64,000 nucleotides of DNA from CAZXLT01 sp964641545. GTDB lineage: Bacteria; Patescibacteriota; Saccharimonadia; Saccharimonadales; AWTP1-31. The translations under genes and the position numbers were made by a program. The stretch covers positions 90,395 through 154,394 of the forward strand of contig CAZXLT010000001.1 of assembly GCA_964641545.1 (NCBI GenBank), read 5' to 3'. Shown here one piece after another: positions 63,235 to 64,000 of the stretch; the stretch's first letter is position 1, and each line of letters starts with the position of its first letter. The notes beneath the pieces are model-generated. The model saw only the letters and a program-made list of their open reading frames with translations. It did not search any database and was not told the origin of the DNA.

Positions 63235-63513
63235 TTAGCGGCCAAGATTTGGTGATTGACAAACCGTTATATTGCCTAGAACTGGCTCAGGAATTGCCAA
63301 CAAGCCGTGCACGCGCGGAATACGTACGCCAACGACACGTGTCTCGCTGCAGACACCGGGACACGAGTCAGCGAGTGCAACAATATCGTCGGCTGCGTCA
63401 AACACCGCTGCGTGCGCACCGTTGTTCCAGCCTCTCTCTGCAATTTCACCTAAACCGCGAAGCTGTATTTTGTGAATTTCAGTACAATTTTCGAGGCAAG
63501 AGCGTTCTATCAT
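63235..63513 (-). CDS. small unknown protein after fusA
   Basis: The 92-aa product (MIERSCLENCTEIHKIQLRG) has four Cys, no signal peptide and no motif I recognise. GGA precedes the ATG, which lies 6 nt after the fusA stop, so it is expressed with EF-G. Confidence 0.5.
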   Translation of the reverse strand: MIERSCLENCTEIHKIQLRGLGEIAERGWNNGAHAAVFDAADDIVALADSCPGVCSETRVVGVRIPRVHGLLAIPEPVLGNITVCQSPNLGR

Positions 63514-63519
63514 GCGTTC

Positions 63520-64000
63520 CTACTTGGCGTTTTTGGCAATGATGGCTTCGGCGACGTTGTTCGGCACATCGGCGTAGTGGTCGAGCTCCATGCTTGAGCT
63601 AGCGCGACCTTGGGTCATGCTACGGAGGTTGGTAGTGTAGCCAAACATTTCACCAAGTGGTACGAAGGCGGTAATTTCTTTGACGCCAGAGCTGAGGTCT
63701 TCCATCGATTCGATGCGACCACGCTTGGAGTTGAGGTCGCCAATGACGTCACCCATGAACTCTTCAGGAGTTACAACAACGACCTTCATGACCGGCTCCA
63801 TAAGTACAGGGCTACCCTTCTTAACACCTTCTTGGAGGCTGAGGGAACCGGCGATCTTAAAGGCCATTTCGTTAGAGTCGACATCGTGGTAGCTACCGTC
63901 ATAGATTTCAGCTTTGATATCAACAACCGGATAACCGGCTAGCACACCATTGTTCATGGCTTCGATAATACCCTGCTCAACTGGCTTAATGTATTCACTT
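63520..64000 (-). CDS. fusA: elongation factor G, C-terminal part (cut by window edge)
   Basis: The frame runs in from the right edge ([20 protein letters not shown]) and ends at TAG 63520. About 160 residues cover parts of domains IV and [41 protein letters not shown], and [23 protein letters not shown] drives translocation. The first M in the visible part is not the true start. Confidence 0.96.
   Translation of the reverse strand, partial: SEYIKPVEQGIIEAMNNGVLAGYPVVDIKAEIYDGSYHDVDSNEMAFKIAGSLSLQEGVKKGSPVLMEPVMKVVVVTPEEFMGDVIGDLNSKRGRIESMEDLSSGVKEITAFVPLGEMFGYTTNLRSMTQGRASSSMELDHYADVPNNVAEAIIAKNAK

Overview
This window looks like a piece of a streamlined Patescibacteria (CPR) genome, most likely Candidatus Saccharibacteria. 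That is an inference. It rests on a nearly complete S10-spc-alpha ribosomal cluster with no L30 gene between S5 and L15, Cys-free forms of L33, L36 and S14, and DnaX and RecR that lack their usual zinc-binding cysteines. Fermentation genes (phosphoketolase plus acetate kinase), 1- to 4-nt gene overlaps and almost no long intergenic space fit the same picture. UGA acts as a stop at the ends of recognisable proteins such as phosphoketolase, so the UGA-recoding lineages are unlikely. No rRNA, CRISPR array, transposase or integrase is visible, and no gene-free stretch exceeds about 300 bases.

Layout. 1-4453: a cut-off membrane protein, an alpha/beta hydrolase, two GT4 glycosyltransferases and a PerM-like permease (+). 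4425-13164: cysS, a DHH phosphoesterase, recR, ybaB, a GT-C-like membrane protein, dnaB, dnaX, a CDP-alcohol phosphatidyltransferase and a conserved-looking unknown (-). 13325-15666: rplL-rplJ under an L10-type leader, then two unknown genes, each preceded by a tiny leader ORF and an intrinsic terminator. 15669-19590: a thymidylate kinase fused to two ThyX-like domains, dCTP deaminase and a dNMP-kinase-like P-loop protein. 19624-22972: L1, L11, NusG and SecE. 23070-27554: an orphan histidine kinase, a YgjP-like peptidase, a P-loop kinase, tRNA-Trp, a possible tRNA-bounded mini-island and a rhodanese. 27551-31068: acetate kinase and phosphoketolase. 31165-39082: a zinc-ribbon protein, surface or secreted proteins, Maf and an FAD oxidase. 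39142-44888: L33, three tRNAs, a Ddl-like ligase, a TPR protein, HolB, an RluA-type synthase and TrpRS. 45019-64000: the ribosomal, RNA polymerase, SecY, EF-Tu and EF-G block (-).

Together the genes cover translation, replication, Sec export, a short route to dTTP, and fermentation to acetate with ATP. The 3'-end genes of the spc operon are compacted: secY is followed directly by infA with no adk or map. The S10 operon is broken, because a + strand gene for a membrane-anchored exported protein sits between rpsJ and rplC, and rplC has its own promoter.

Two regulatory themes stand out. First, many solitary or first genes have a -10 box 6-9 nt before the start codon, which predicts leaderless mRNAs, while operon genes have Shine-Dalgarno sequences. 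Second, the 13.3-15.7 kb stretch holds three successive 5' leaders with terminator hairpins. One of them (15481-15629) has all the parts of a classical leucine-codon attenuator: a 25-codon Leu-rich ORF, a 1:2 hairpin, a 10-bp antiterminator and a terminator. It precedes a 102-aa protein of unknown function and is the most striking feature found.
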